A DNA stretch of 64,000 bases from Plantactinospora endophytica (GCF_016862915.1 NZ_BONW01000016.1:434001-498000); one strand, 5' to 3'; positions 8,091 to 16,889 are shown, numbered from the stretch's first letter. Translations and numbers: made by a program. The notes: a model not told the origin generated them from the sequence alone.

Positions 8091-9673
8091 ACGAGCGAAG
8101 TGGACAGTCCGACGGCACCGTACGCGCCCCGGAGAACCGGAGGCAGGTGCTCTACTGGCGGCTGCTGGCGCGGCTGTTCGACGCGGACGAGCAGCCGGCG
8201 CTGGAGTCGGCCAGCGTGGCGATCGTCGACGACCTCGGCCTGCCGGCGGCGCTGCTGGACCCGACGGTCTCGGTGGACACCATCGTGCAGCGCTTCCCGG
8301 AGCTGGCCGCCGATCTGCGGAACCTGATGGCACCGCCAGCCGCCGACACCGACACCGACGACGCCGACACGATCGACGCCATCGACGCCGAGACCGGCGA
8401 TGCCGACACCGTCGACGTCAACGTCGACACCGGTACTGGTTCCGTCGATGCCCCTGATGCTGTCGACGGTGGCGGTGGCGGTGGCGGTGGCGGTGGCGGT
8501 GGCGGTGGCGGTGACGGCGATGGTGACGGTGACGCCGGTTCGGCCGACGCCGAGCTGGACGAGCGGGTCGGCACCGCCGAGGTGCGCCGGGCCGCTCTGG
8601 TGTCGAAACTGCTGCTCAACATCTTCGCGACCGGCTCCGGCAACGTCACCGCCACGCAGTTGGCCCGATGGCAGTCCGATGCCGGCTGGTTCGAGCAGGG
8701 GCTCGGACTGGCGCCCGGACAACTGCGCAGCGGCCGGCCCGGTGCCGGCGGCGGGTCCGGTGTGGGCAACCAGCCCGGCAACGGTGAGCTGGCCGGCGTA
8801 CTCGCCGGGATCGAGGGCGACCTGGTGCGTCGGATGCAACTGCGCGAGGTGCTCGGCAACAACGCCCTGGCCAGCAAGTTGACCCCGAGCATGTCGCTCA
8901 TCGAACAACTGTTGCGGGACAAGCACAACCTGTCGGGCGTGGCACTGGCCAACGCCAAGGCGCTGATCCGGCGGTTCGTCGACGAGGTCGCCGAGGTGCT
9001 GCGTACCCAGGTGGAGAAGGCCAGTGTGGGCACCATCGACCGGTCGGTGCCGCCGAAGCGGGTGTTCCGCAACCTCGACCTGGAACGGACCATCTGGAAG
9101 AACCTGACCAACTGGAGCCCGGAGGACCAGCGGCTCTACGTCGACCGGCTCTACTACCGGCAGACCGCCCGGCGTACCACCCCGGCCCGGTTGGTGGTGG
9201 TGGTCGACCAGTCCGGGTCGATGGTCGACGCGATGGTGAACTGCACCATCCTGGCCTCGATCTTCGCCGGGCTGCCGAAGGTCGACGTGCACCTGGTGGC
9301 GTACGACACCAGGGCGCTGGACCTGACGCCGTGGGTGCACGACCCGTTCGAGGTGCTGCTGCGGACGAAGTTGGGTGGCGGTACGGACGGCACGGCCGCG
9401 CTCACCCTGGTCCGCCCGAAGATCGCCGAGCCGCGCAACACCGTGGTCGTCTGGATTTCCGACTACTACGAGTCGGATCCGCAGGGCGTCTTCGACGGGC
9501 TGGCGGCGATGCACCGCAGCGGCGCCCGGGTGATCCCGGTCGGCTCCGTCAACAGCGGCGGCCAGCAGAGCGTCAACCCGTGGTTCCGGCAGCGTTTCAA
9601 GGATCTCGGTACGCCGGTCCTCTCCGGCCACATCCGCAAGCTCGTCTTCGAACTCAAGAACTTCCTCAGCTAG
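8087..9673 (+). CDS. VWA-domain protein (YehP-like) with Asp- and Gly-rich linker
   Basis: This 528-aa protein has a C-terminal von Willebrand A domain with an intact metal-ion-dependent adhesion site, DQSGSM starting at D374, and a later SDYYESD block. VWA proteins paired with MoxR ATPases typically act as substrate adaptors in metal-insertion or complex-remodelling machines. Residues about 88-150 form a low-complexity linker: Asp/Thr-rich, then 15 consecutive glycines encoded by seven GGTGGC units plus a codon (8468-8512), then Gly-Asp repeats. E. coli YehP is shorter, about 380 aa from memory; the linker accounts for much of the difference. It is coupled upstream by ATGA. Confidence 0.9.
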   Translation: MNERSGQSDGTVRAPENRRQVLYWRLLARLFDADEQPALESASVAIVDDLGLPAALLDPTVSVDTIVQRFPELAADLRNLMAPPAADTDTDDADTIDAIDAETGDADTVDVNVDTGTGSVDAPDAVDGGGGGGGGGGGGGGGDGDGDGDAGSADAELDERVGTAEVRRAALVSKLLLNIFATGSGNVTATQLARWQSDAGWFEQGLGLAPGQLRSGRPGAGGGSGVGNQPGNGELAGVLAGIEGDLVRRMQLREVLGNNALASKLTPSMSLIEQLLRDKHNLSGVALANAKALIRRFVDEVAEVLRTQVEKASVGTIDRSVPPKRVFRNLDLERTIWKNLTNWSPEDQRLYVDRLYYRQTARRTTPARLVVVVDQSGSMVDAMVNCTILASIFAGLPKVDVHLVAYDTRALDLTPWVHDPFEVLLRTKLGGGTDGTAALTLVRPKIAEPRNTVVVWISDYYESDPQGVFDGLAAMHRSGARVIPVGSVNSGGQQSVNPWFRQRFKDLGTPVLSGHIRKLVFELKNFLS

Positions 9674-9685
9674 GAGACCCACCGA

Positions 9686-10798
9686 ATGACCGACATGTTG
9701 CGTGCCCCCGCCGAGGTGAAGTACGCCGAGGAACTCGACTGGCTGGAGTCGGTCGACGACGGCCCGAAGCCGTTCTCCTGGCGGCTCAGCCCCCGGATGG
9801 TCCGGCTGTTCGTGCTCGGCTCCGAGCGGGCCGACGGGTTGGACCGGGAGATCTCGCAGAAGTGGTTCGGCGACCGGAGTTTCGTCGAGCGCAGCATCGT
9901 GACCCTGGCGTCGGACCGGGGCCTGCTGCTGATCGGTGACCCCGGCACCGGCAAGAGCTGGCTCGCCGAGCTGCTCGCCGCCGCGATCTGCCGTAACTCG
10001 ACGCTCGTGGTGCAGGGCACCGCCGGCACCACCGAGGACCACATTAAGTACTCGTGGAACGTCTCGATGGTGATCGCCCGGGGCCAGTCCCGGGAGTCGA
10101 TGATCCCCTCGCCGATCATGACGGCGATGGAGCAGGGCGTGGTCGGGCGGTTCGAGGAGCTGACCCGGTCGACCAGCGACGTGCAGGACGCGTTGATCTC
10201 CATCCTCTCCGAGAAGTACGTCTCCATCCCCGAACTCGACGACGACAACATCGTCTTCGCCCAACCCGGATTCTCGATCATCGCCACCGCCAACAGTCGG
10301 GACCGGGGCGTGAACGACCTCTCCTCGGCGCTCAAGCGCCGGTTCAACTTCGTCCGCATCCCGGTGGTGACCAACAAGCGCAGCGAGGCGGAGATCGTCC
10401 GGTTCCGCACCAGCGAACTGCTGCGCCGGCACCGGATCGAGCTGGACGTACCGCCGACGCTGCTGGACATCCTGTTGCAGAGCTTCGCGGACCTGCGGGC
10501 GGCGGCTGCCGCGGCCGGCAGCGACGACGAGAAGCTGGAGTCGGCGCTCTCCACCGCCGAACAGATCGGTGTACTGGAGGACGCGATCCTGCACAGCCAC
10601 TTCTTCGGCGACCGTACGCTGCGGGCCGGAACGCTGGCCGGGTCGCTGGTCGGCTCGCTGGCCCGGCGTGCGCCGGAGGACCTGGCGATCCTCAACAAGT
10701 ACTGGCACGGCGTGGTCGAGCCGCGCAGCAAGTCCGACGGCGGATCGTGGCCGGAGTTCCTCGAAGGCGGTCGTGAGGCGATCGCCACGCTCTCATGA
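9686..10798 (+). CDS. MoxR-type AAA+ ATPase (YehL-like)
   Basis: The 370-aa cytoplasmic AAA+ ATPase shows Walker A GDPGTGKS at residues 84-91. It also has a Walker-B-like segment ending VVGRFEELTRS, sensor 1 IIATANSRDRG, and a downstream SSALKRRFNF arginine-finger region. MoxR ATPases remodel or load cofactors into partner proteins, with VWA proteins as adaptors; the preceding gene supplies one. An AGGAG ribosome site lies 8 nt before the ATG (9674-9678). The stop overlaps the DUF5682-like gene as ATGA. The substrate of this group has not been defined, as far as I know. Confidence 0.93.
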   Translation: MTDMLRAPAEVKYAEELDWLESVDDGPKPFSWRLSPRMVRLFVLGSERADGLDREISQKWFGDRSFVERSIVTLASDRGLLLIGDPGTGKSWLAELLAAAICRNSTLVVQGTAGTTEDHIKYSWNVSMVIARGQSRESMIPSPIMTAMEQGVVGRFEELTRSTSDVQDALISILSEKYVSIPELDDDNIVFAQPGFSIIATANSRDRGVNDLSSALKRRFNFVRIPVVTNKRSEAEIVRFRTSELLRRHRIELDVPPTLLDILLQSFADLRAAAAAAGSDDEKLESALSTAEQIGVLEDAILHSHFFGDRTLRAGTLAGSLVGSLARRAPEDLAILNKYWHGVVEPRSKSDGGSWPEFLEGGREAIATLS

Positions 10799-13683
10799 GT
10801 GGCTCGGCAGGCACGTTCGCCCCGCTGCGGGCGCAACTGGAGGCGGCGGCGACGGCGTTCGCCGGTGGTCCGGACGCGCTGGCCGACATCCTCACCGGCA
10901 TCGTCGACGACGTCGACCGGGCGCTGGGGGAGGAGCTGGAGATCTTCCCGGTCTGCCATCACTCGCCCGCCTCCGCGCTGGCGATGGCCCGCCGGTTGCG
11001 CGAGAAGCAGCCAACCGTCATCTACCTGGAACTCTGCGAGGACCTCCGGCCGCTGCTGGAGGAACTGCGCAACTGCCGGCTGCCGGTCGCCCTCCAGGCG
11101 TTCGCCTCCGACCTCGACGGCTTCCCGCCGGCCTGGGCACCGCTGAACATCGTCGCACCGATCAGCGAGGCGTCGGCCGAATACCAGGCCATCGCGTACG
11201 CGCTGGAGACCCCGGGCGTCGAGTTGGTCCTGGTGGACCGCTCGGCGGACCACGTCTTCCAGTGGCTACCGGCCGAGTCGTCCGATCCGGCCGCCGATGC
11301 CGGGCCGGAGTCGAGCGACACCGAGGACGACGACGCCGTACCCGACGACACCGGTGGGCAGCCGCCGGAGGAGTCGGCGCTGCACGGCGAGGCGGTCGGG
11401 ATCGGCATCGGCGACCTGCGACCACGGTTCGCCGAACTCCGCTCCCACCTGCTGCACCACGGCAAGGTGCGGCACTGGTCGGAGTGGTGGGACCAGTACG
11501 TCGAACAGCCGCTCGCCGACGCCGACTACGACACGTACCGGCAGGTCATGGTGTTGATCGGCAGCCTGTTCCGGCGCCTGCGCCCGCCCGCCGACGCGCA
11601 CGACGACGACCGGGACGCCGACCGCGAGCGCTACATGTGGACCCGGATGCGGCAGCACATGGCCACCTCCGGCGTCGACCGTTCCCGCTGTCTGTACGTC
11701 TGCGGTGCCTTCCACGCGGCCAGCCCGGTGGCGGAGTTCGGCACCGCACCCGGCACACCCGACTGGGAGATCAGCCCGCCCACCGGCACCCGCTGGCTCT
11801 ACGGGCTCATCCCGTCCAGCCAGTCGGCGATCGAGCGCCAGTTCGGCCTCGCGCCCGGTTCGGTGTCGATCGCCCAGGCGGGCTGGGCCAAGGCGGTCGG
11901 CCGGGGTGGCGTCACGCCGTACCGGTTGTCCGGGCAGCAGGAGGGCCGTAAGCGGGGCAGGTCGAAGAAGCAGGCACCGGTGCCGGCCGCACCGGCGCCG
12001 GTCACCGACCGGCTCTCCGGGTTCCTGTCCCGGCCGCCGGTGCTGGACGAGGTCGACGAGGCGGAACTGCTCGGCTGGTGCGTCGACATCGTGCGGCTGG
12101 CCCGGCGCAACGGCTACCTGGCCAGCACCGCCGACGCGATCGCGGTCTTCGAGACGTCGATCCTGCTGGCCGGCATCCGCAACCGGGCCCGACCGACGCC
12201 GTACGACTTCGCCGACGCGGCGGTCACCTGCATCGAGAAGGACGTGGTGCCCGGCCGCCGGGACGTACGTCGGCTCTGCGAGATCCTGCTCGGCGGTGAC
12301 CGGATCGGCCAGGTGGGCTACGACGCGCTGCCGCCGCTGGCCCGGGACGTCTTCGACCGGCTCGCGCCGCTCGGGCTCGCCCTGGAGACCCGCACCATCC
12401 AGCGGGCCCTGCTGGACCTGACCGCCCGCCCGGAGCTGGTACCCTGCTCGGACCTGCTCTGGGTGCTGCACCGGCTGCTGCCGGACGGAATCGTACGGCC
12501 GATCATGGGGGAGCGGCGGCTCGGCGAGCGGTCCATCCAGGAGAGCTGGGACCTCGGCCTCGGCCGGCACCAACGCGCGGTGATCGAGCTGGGGTACGAG
12601 GGCATCACCGTCGAGCAGGTTTTGGAGAAGCGGCTCCGTCGCTCGGTCTGGGCACCGGACGCGACCGCCGCGATCGCGTTGGCGGCGGTGGAGGACGCGA
12701 TCCTGTTCCTGCCCAGCCGGCGGTTCGTCGACGAACTCGGTACGCGGGCGGTCGAGCTGCTCGCCGCCGAGCGCACCGTGGACGACGCACCCGAGGTGCT
12801 GCGCCGGATCCGCCGGTTGCTGGCCCACTACCGCAACACCGAACCGGAGTTGCCGGCCTGGTGCGAGGCGTTCGTGACCACCGGGTACGCCCACTACTGC
12901 ACCCTGCTGCCGACGGCGTTCGTGGAGGAGGAGACCGGCGTACGCCAGGTCGCCGCGATGCTCGGCTTCCTCTTCTCCATGGAGAGCCTCGCGTTGTCCC
13001 TCGGCTGCGACCGTGCCCAACTGGAGTTGGCGGTACGGCAGTCGCATCCGGAGGCTCCGGCGAAGGTGGCACTGCTCTGGGCCGCCCAGTCGCACCTGGG
13101 GCTGCTTCCGCTGGCACAGCTTCGGACCCGGTGTGCGGAGCTGTTGACGAATCCGCTCGTGGTCCCGGCGTTCCCGCACTATCTGAGCGGCTTCGTCCAG
13201 GCGCTGGAGGCGGTGCCGTCGCTGGCCCCGTTCGTCGTGGAGGTGATCTCGGAGGCGTTCGCCCGGCTGCCGGATCCGGTACTGCTGCCCTGGCTGCCCA
13301 AGCTGATCACGACACTGCGGGAAGGGGCGCCGGATCTCGTTCCGCTGCTGGTCAGGGAGGCGGGCCGGACCTTCCCGGCCGGTCTCGCCGCGCTCGACGC
13401 CTGGGTACCGCCGTGGTCGGCCGACGCGCCCGCGCCCGTCGCGGCGGTATCGGGCGACGGGGTGGCTGCCGCGTCGACCGGGCCGGTGGTCGGATTGCTG
13501 CGCGCCCATCCGGGCGCCTGCGACGCCGTGGCGGAACTGCTCGGCTGCGACGCCGGCTGGCGGCCGGATGAACCGCCTGCCGACGAGTCGCGGGCGAGCG
13601 AGGCGGCGTTGCTGCTCACCGCCCAACCGACGACCGCCTCCGCCGTCGCCGACCTGCTCGCCGGGGCGGCCGGCGCCCGTTGA
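10795..13683 (+). CDS. DUF5682-like protein (YehM-like), last gene of yeh-like operon
   Basis: The 962-aa soluble protein begins with a domain containing FPVCHHSPAS (residues 51-60), an acidic YLELCEDLRP segment and YVCGAFHAASP (from residue 301). The His pair, the Glu and the GAxH-like motif recall TraB/EreA/ChaN-type putative metalloenzymes; that link is my inference. Residues about 160-190 are an acidic linker. The remaining ~560 residues are helical and repeat-like, with no motif I know. The family companion set (MoxR, VWA, SWIM) is exactly that of E. coli yehLMPQ. A perfect 16-bp-arm hairpin follows the stop. Confidence 0.85.
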   Translation: MSGSAGTFAPLRAQLEAAATAFAGGPDALADILTGIVDDVDRALGEELEIFPVCHHSPASALAMARRLREKQPTVIYLELCEDLRPLLEELRNCRLPVALQAFASDLDGFPPAWAPLNIVAPISEASAEYQAIAYALETPGVELVLVDRSADHVFQWLPAESSDPAADAGPESSDTEDDDAVPDDTGGQPPEESALHGEAVGIGIGDLRPRFAELRSHLLHHGKVRHWSEWWDQYVEQPLADADYDTYRQVMVLIGSLFRRLRPPADAHDDDRDADRERYMWTRMRQHMATSGVDRSRCLYVCGAFHAASPVAEFGTAPGTPDWEISPPTGTRWLYGLIPSSQSAIERQFGLAPGSVSIAQAGWAKAVGRGGVTPYRLSGQQEGRKRGRSKKQAPVPAAPAPVTDRLSGFLSRPPVLDEVDEAELLGWCVDIVRLARRNGYLASTADAIAVFETSILLAGIRNRARPTPYDFADAAVTCIEKDVVPGRRDVRRLCEILLGGDRIGQVGYDALPPLARDVFDRLAPLGLALETRTIQRALLDLTARPELVPCSDLLWVLHRLLPDGIVRPIMGERRLGERSIQESWDLGLGRHQRAVIELGYEGITVEQVLEKRLRRSVWAPDATAAIALAAVEDAILFLPSRRFVDELGTRAVELLAAERTVDDAPEVLRRIRRLLAHYRNTEPELPAWCEAFVTTGYAHYCTLLPTAFVEEETGVRQVAAMLGFLFSMESLALSLGCDRAQLELAVRQSHPEAPAKVALLWAAQSHLGLLPLAQLRTRCAELLTNPLVVPAFPHYLSGFVQALEAVPSLAPFVVEVISEAFARLPDPVLLPWLPKLITTLREGAPDLVPLLVREAGRTFPAGLAALDAWVPPWSADAPAPVAAVSGDGVAAASTGPVVGLLRAHPGACDAVAELLGCDAGWRPDEPPADESRASEAALLLTAQPTTASAVADLLAGAAGAR

Positions 13684-13686
13684 ACC

Positions 13687-13735
13687 GGCTGGCCCCGGCG
13701 TCCCTGGTCCGCGACGGCCGACGCCGGGGCCAGCC
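13687..13735 (+). terminator. Terminator hairpin of the yeh-like operon
   Basis: Perfect arms GGCTGGCCCCGGCGTC (13687-13702) and GACGCCGGGGCCAGCC (13720-13735) with a 17-nt loop, starting 3 nt after the stop codon. Confidence 0.75.
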
Positions 13736-13800
13736 GAATCGTGACGCCCGTTCGCCGCCAGGCCGGGGCGGACGGTTCGACCGCCTCGCCTGCGTCCGGT

Positions 13801-13970
13801 GGTTCCACGTTCGGCCATGACGCCTGTGCGTGGCGGGCCGGCGGTCGACCACGATGCCGGTGCGTGGTGGAACCATGTTCGACCACAGTGCCGGTGCGTG
13901 GTGGATCCACGTTCGACCACGATGCCTGTCTGTGGTGGACCGGCGGTCGACCACGATGCGTGCATGTGAC
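13801..13970. repeat. Five tandem imperfect 34-bp repeats, with degenerate units on both sides
   Basis: Units start at 13801, 13835, 13869, 13903 and 13937, each sharing the pattern GG-x-CC-x5-TCGACCACGATGCC followed by a GTGCGTGGT-like end. More degenerate copies seem to extend to about 13767 and 14075. The array fills the intergenic space between the yeh-like operon and the convergent 14090-14815 gene. Direct contiguous units without spacers rule out CRISPR. Both strands are open by chance in places, but no start, ribosome site or domain supports a protein. Confidence 0.85.
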
Positions 13971-14089
13971 GGATCGGTTGTCGAGCGGTCGCGGCCGGCG
14001 TCATCCGGACGGTTCCGGAACGACACCGGTCGTGGTGGACCGGTTCGGGCATCGACGTGTCCGTGGCGGCAGCGCAGGATGGAACCGGC

Positions 14090-14815
14090 TCAGGCGTCGA
14101 TGATCTCGACGAGGGTGCCGTCCGGTCCCATGCTGTAGCGGCGCAGAGTGTGGGTACGGCGGAACTGTTCGAGCAGAGCCTGCCGGGTGGCCTGTTCCGC
14201 GCCGGTCGGGTCGGCGGTGCGGAAGCCGTACACCGGGATGTCGTCCGGGTCGATCTGGTTGCGGCTGATCTCGCCCTCCAGCGCGAACCCGAACCAGGCG
14301 CGTAGCGCGGCCTCGCCGAGGTCGAGTGGTCGGATCGGCACCGACGTGGTCTCGCCGTCCGCGTCGTGGTGTCGCCAGTACGGTGCCTCGAACGGCAGCA
14401 GCGGGCCGACGTTCTCGACAACCGTTCCCGACCGCACGCCGAGTGCACGTCGGAGCTGACCGGCCTCCCACACGCCGATGGCGAGGGCGTCGCTGCCGGA
14501 GTGCATCGTGTGCAGCAGCACCCGTCGGCCGGCCGCCAGATCGAACAGGTGCGGGGCGAGCTGCGACGGACGTTCGACGGCGAACCGCTGGTCGCAGACC
14601 AGGTACACCCCGGCGAACGCGGCGACGTAGGTGTGGTCGTCCGACGGCCAGACCTCGTCGGCAAGGGTCGCGTCCGGAAGCTGCTCGGCGGGGCGGTCCG
14701 GATGAATCCGGTTGACCAACTGCCGGGCGACCTCGACTGTCAACCGCTCGGAGCGGCCGAGCTGCTGGCCCGCGTTCCCGTCGATGTACGCGAGGATCGC
14801 TGTCTTCGCCCCCAT
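14090..14815 (-). CDS. Uncharacterised protein, DUF6928-like
   Basis: The 241-aa cytoplasmic protein starts MGAKTAILAYIDGNA; relatives I recall as DUF6928 share this MGAKTxxLxYxDG opening. A GGAGG ribosome site sits 6 nt before the ATG at 14815, which fixes the start over an upstream in-frame codon. No catalytic motif is evident. There is an internal LLHTMHSGSDALAIG segment and a C-terminal domain rich in charged residues. It stands alone, convergent with the preceding operon across the 34-bp repeats. Confidence 0.78.
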   Translation of the reverse strand: MGAKTAILAYIDGNAGQQLGRSERLTVEVARQLVNRIHPDRPAEQLPDATLADEVWPSDDHTYVAAFAGVYLVCDQRFAVERPSQLAPHLFDLAAGRRVLLHTMHSGSDALAIGVWEAGQLRRALGVRSGTVVENVGPLLPFEAPYWRHHDADGETTSVPIRPLDLGEAALRAWFGFALEGEISRNQIDPDDIPVYGFRTADPTGAEQATRQALLEQFRRTHTLRRYSMGPDGTLVEIIDA

Positions 14816-15042
14816 GACACCTCCAGGTCGAGACCCGTCACCGGCCAGGTCCACGGCACCCTACAACGGCGGTCGGACACCAGGCAGCAGGTCAGGATGC
14901 CCGCGCCTCGACCCCGGCGACCTCGACGCTGTCAAGATCGATGCCTGGCGAAACGGTCGGTGGCCACCGGCACCGTACGACCGCTCGCCCCTCCCGCCTC
15001 TGCTTAGATCGTTGCGACGATCGAGGAAGGGAACGGTACGCC

Positions 15043-15510
15043 GTGACGCCAGAGCTTCAGGAGCAGGAAGAACGTCTCCAGTTCGACCGATTCGACCATG
15101 ACGACGCCTGGGGGCTGGGCAGTCGCCTGGTCGGGCTGGCCAGAGAGCGCGGCTACGCCGTCACCGTCGACATCCGCCTCGGTGACCAGCAGGTCTTCCA
15201 CTACGCGCTGCCCGGTACCTCCGCCGACAACGACGACTGGATCGAACGCAAGATCCGGGTGGTCCGTCGGTTCGGGCACAGCTCCTACCTCGTCGGTCAG
15301 GGGTACCGGGACGCCGGCACCACCTTCGAGGAACGGCAACCGCACCTCGATCCGGCGCTGTACGCGGCGCACGGCGGCTGCTTCCCGATCATCCTGCGGG
15401 GCACCGGCCCGGTAGGTACCGTCACCGTCTCCGGCCTGCCACAACTCGAAGACCACCGCCTCGTCGTCGAGGCCCTCGGACTTCTCCTGGAGTCCAAGCG
15501 CACCGGGTAG
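15043..15510 (+). CDS. UPF0303/HbpS-fold heme-degrading-domain protein
   Basis: The 155-aa protein matches the small UPF0303 family (also called heme-degrading domain, GlcG/HbpS fold). Visible hallmarks are VFHYALPGTSADNDDWIERK, the following VRRFGHSSY, and AAHGGCFPIIL. The fold is known to bind heme or other small ligands; for most members the activity is unproven. The GTG at 15043 has GAGGAAGGG upstream and gives the usual family length. Convergent with the methyltransferase 42 nt downstream. Confidence 0.85.
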   Translation: MTPELQEQEERLQFDRFDHDDAWGLGSRLVGLARERGYAVTVDIRLGDQQVFHYALPGTSADNDDWIERKIRVVRRFGHSSYLVGQGYRDAGTTFEERQPHLDPALYAAHGGCFPIILRGTGPVGTVTVSGLPQLEDHRLVVEALGLLLESKRTG

Positions 15511-15552
15511 TGACGCGATCCGACCGTGTGGCAACGGTGGTCGCGGTCACGC

Positions 15553-16314
15553 TCAGCGGGTGGCGGAGGCCAGGAACATCGGGACGGCGACCAGCAGCCG
15601 GCCGTCCCGGGCGCGGCGGCCCTGCTCGGCGAGCCACTGCTCGGCCTGCGCGTCACTGACGGCTCCCGCCTCGCGGGCGGCGGTGACGTGCCCGGTCAGC
15701 AGCGACAGCATCGTGGCGTCGGTGAACACTGCGGTGTGCACCTCGACCTCGACCTCCTGGAATCCCGTGTCGAGGAGCAGGGCGCGACAGGCGCGGGCGA
15801 TGCGCGGGTGCGGCACGGTGTCGGCACGGGCGTGCACGATGCGGCGGGTCAGTTCGGGCAGGTCGGAGTCGATCACCACGATGTCCCAGTCCTGGCCGAG
15901 CAGCACGATCCGGCCACCGGGGGCGAGGACCCGGCGGGCCTCGGCCAGTGCGGCGTGCGGGTCGGGCAGCACGTGGTAGACCTTGTCCGCCCGGTACCCG
16001 TGTGTCTGCCCGTCCGGCAGCGGCAGGTCGGCGGCGTCCGCCTCGCGTACGTCGATGTCGGGGAACCGGGCCTGCGCGGCGGCCAGCATCGCCGGATCGA
16101 GGTCCACGCCGACGGCGCTGGCGCCCTGTCCGGTCAGTTCGGCGACCGCCCGTCCGGCGCCGCAGCCGACGTCGACCACGGTCGCGCCCGGCGCCAGCCG
16201 CAGCAACTCGTAGCTACGGGCGCGGAGCTGGGCCGCACCGGCCAGGGCGTCGGCGGCGTCGAGCAGCCGGATCAGCGTGTCGGTGTCGGTGTAGGCGGTG
16301 TGCGTCTCGGTCAT
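15553..16314 (-). CDS. SAM-dependent class I methyltransferase
   Basis: The 253-aa protein has motif I VVDVGCGAGRAV, the acidic loop VGVDLDPAM and a LAPGGRIVLLGQDWD post-motif segment. These are typical of UbiE/Methyltransf_11-type enzymes acting on small molecules. It is divergent from a MerR-type regulator 79 bp away, and inverted repeats fill the gap, so regulator-controlled expression is likely. The substrate is unknown; drug or metabolite methylation under MerR control is a common arrangement. Confidence 0.88.
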   Translation of the reverse strand: MTETHTAYTDTDTLIRLLDAADALAGAAQLRARSYELLRLAPGATVVDVGCGAGRAVAELTGQGASAVGVDLDPAMLAAAQARFPDIDVREADAADLPLPDGQTHGYRADKVYHVLPDPHAALAEARRVLAPGGRIVLLGQDWDIVVIDSDLPELTRRIVHARADTVPHPRIARACRALLLDTGFQEVEVEVHTAVFTDATMLSLLTGHVTAAREAGAVSDAQAEQWLAEQGRRARDGRLLVAVPMFLASATR

Positions 16315-16330
16315 GGCCCGAGTCTGCGAC

Positions 16331-16378
16331 TTCAGGTTGACCTGAAGTCAACCCGACTGCTGTTAAGGTCAACCTGAA
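16331..16378. promoter_or_regulatory. Nested inverted-repeat operator between methyltransferase and MerR gene
   Basis: TTCAGGTTGACC (16331-16342) is repeated inverted as GGTCAACCTGAA (16367-16378). Inside, TTCAGG/CCTGAA (16331-16346) and GGTTGAC/GTCAACC (16335-16353) form two shorter palindromes. TTGACC at 16337-16342 could be a -35 with a stretched 19-21 bp spacer to GTTAAG or TAAGGT, as at MerR promoters. The MerR protein at 16394 is the obvious binder. Confidence 0.6.
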
Positions 16379-16393
16379 CTGGGATGGTGGTCG

Positions 16394-16810
16394 GTGGAGT
16401 ACACGATCGGCGAGCTGGCGGCCCGGTTCGGGCTGGCCACGCACGTGCTGCGGCCCTGGGAGGACATGGGCCTGCTCTCCCCGGCCCGACGCGTCGCCGG
16501 CCGGCGGGTCTACGGTCCGGCGCACCTGACCCGGGTGGCCGAGATCCTGCTGGGCAAGGATGCCGGTTTCAGCCTGGAGCAGTTGCGTGAACTGTTCACC
16601 GCGCCGGACCGCGACCGCCGACGTGAGGTGCTACGCGGCCAACTGGCCCAGGTACGGGAGCGGTTGGCCCGGCTGACACTGTCGCAGACGTTGCTGGAAC
16701 ACGGGTTGCGCTGCCGGCACGAGGACTACCAGTCGTGCCCGCGTTTCCAGGAAATGGTGCTGGCCCGGCTGGACGGGGTGGAATTGGCCGACGCCCTCGA
16801 CCACCCCTGA
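16394..16810 (+). CDS. MerR-family transcriptional regulator
   Basis: The 138-aa protein has the N-terminal MerR winged helix. Its opening is YTIGELAARFGLATHVLRPW, where RPW replaces the usual RYY/RYW, and GRRVYGPAHLTRVAEI follows. A coiled-coil dimerisation helix (residues about 75-105) comes next. The C-terminus contains Cys residues in LRCRHEDYQSCPRF, which could be a metal or thiol sensor (inference). The GTG start at 16394 lies just downstream of the inverted repeats it probably binds. Confidence 0.88.
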   Translation: MEYTIGELAARFGLATHVLRPWEDMGLLSPARRVAGRRVYGPAHLTRVAEILLGKDAGFSLEQLRELFTAPDRDRRREVLRGQLAQVRERLARLTLSQTLLEHGLRCRHEDYQSCPRFQEMVLARLDGVELADALDHP

Positions 16811-16889
16811 CTCCGGCGGCGCCAACGTGACGCTGCGCGAGTTCGCCCTCGGCCGGGCCGAACGCGGCGACGGGTCGTGGTGCTCGGCC

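Noticed and set aside
13801-13970. Repeats at first resembling a CRISPR array
   Set aside because: Units are contiguous and imperfect with no unique spacers, and no cas genes are present.
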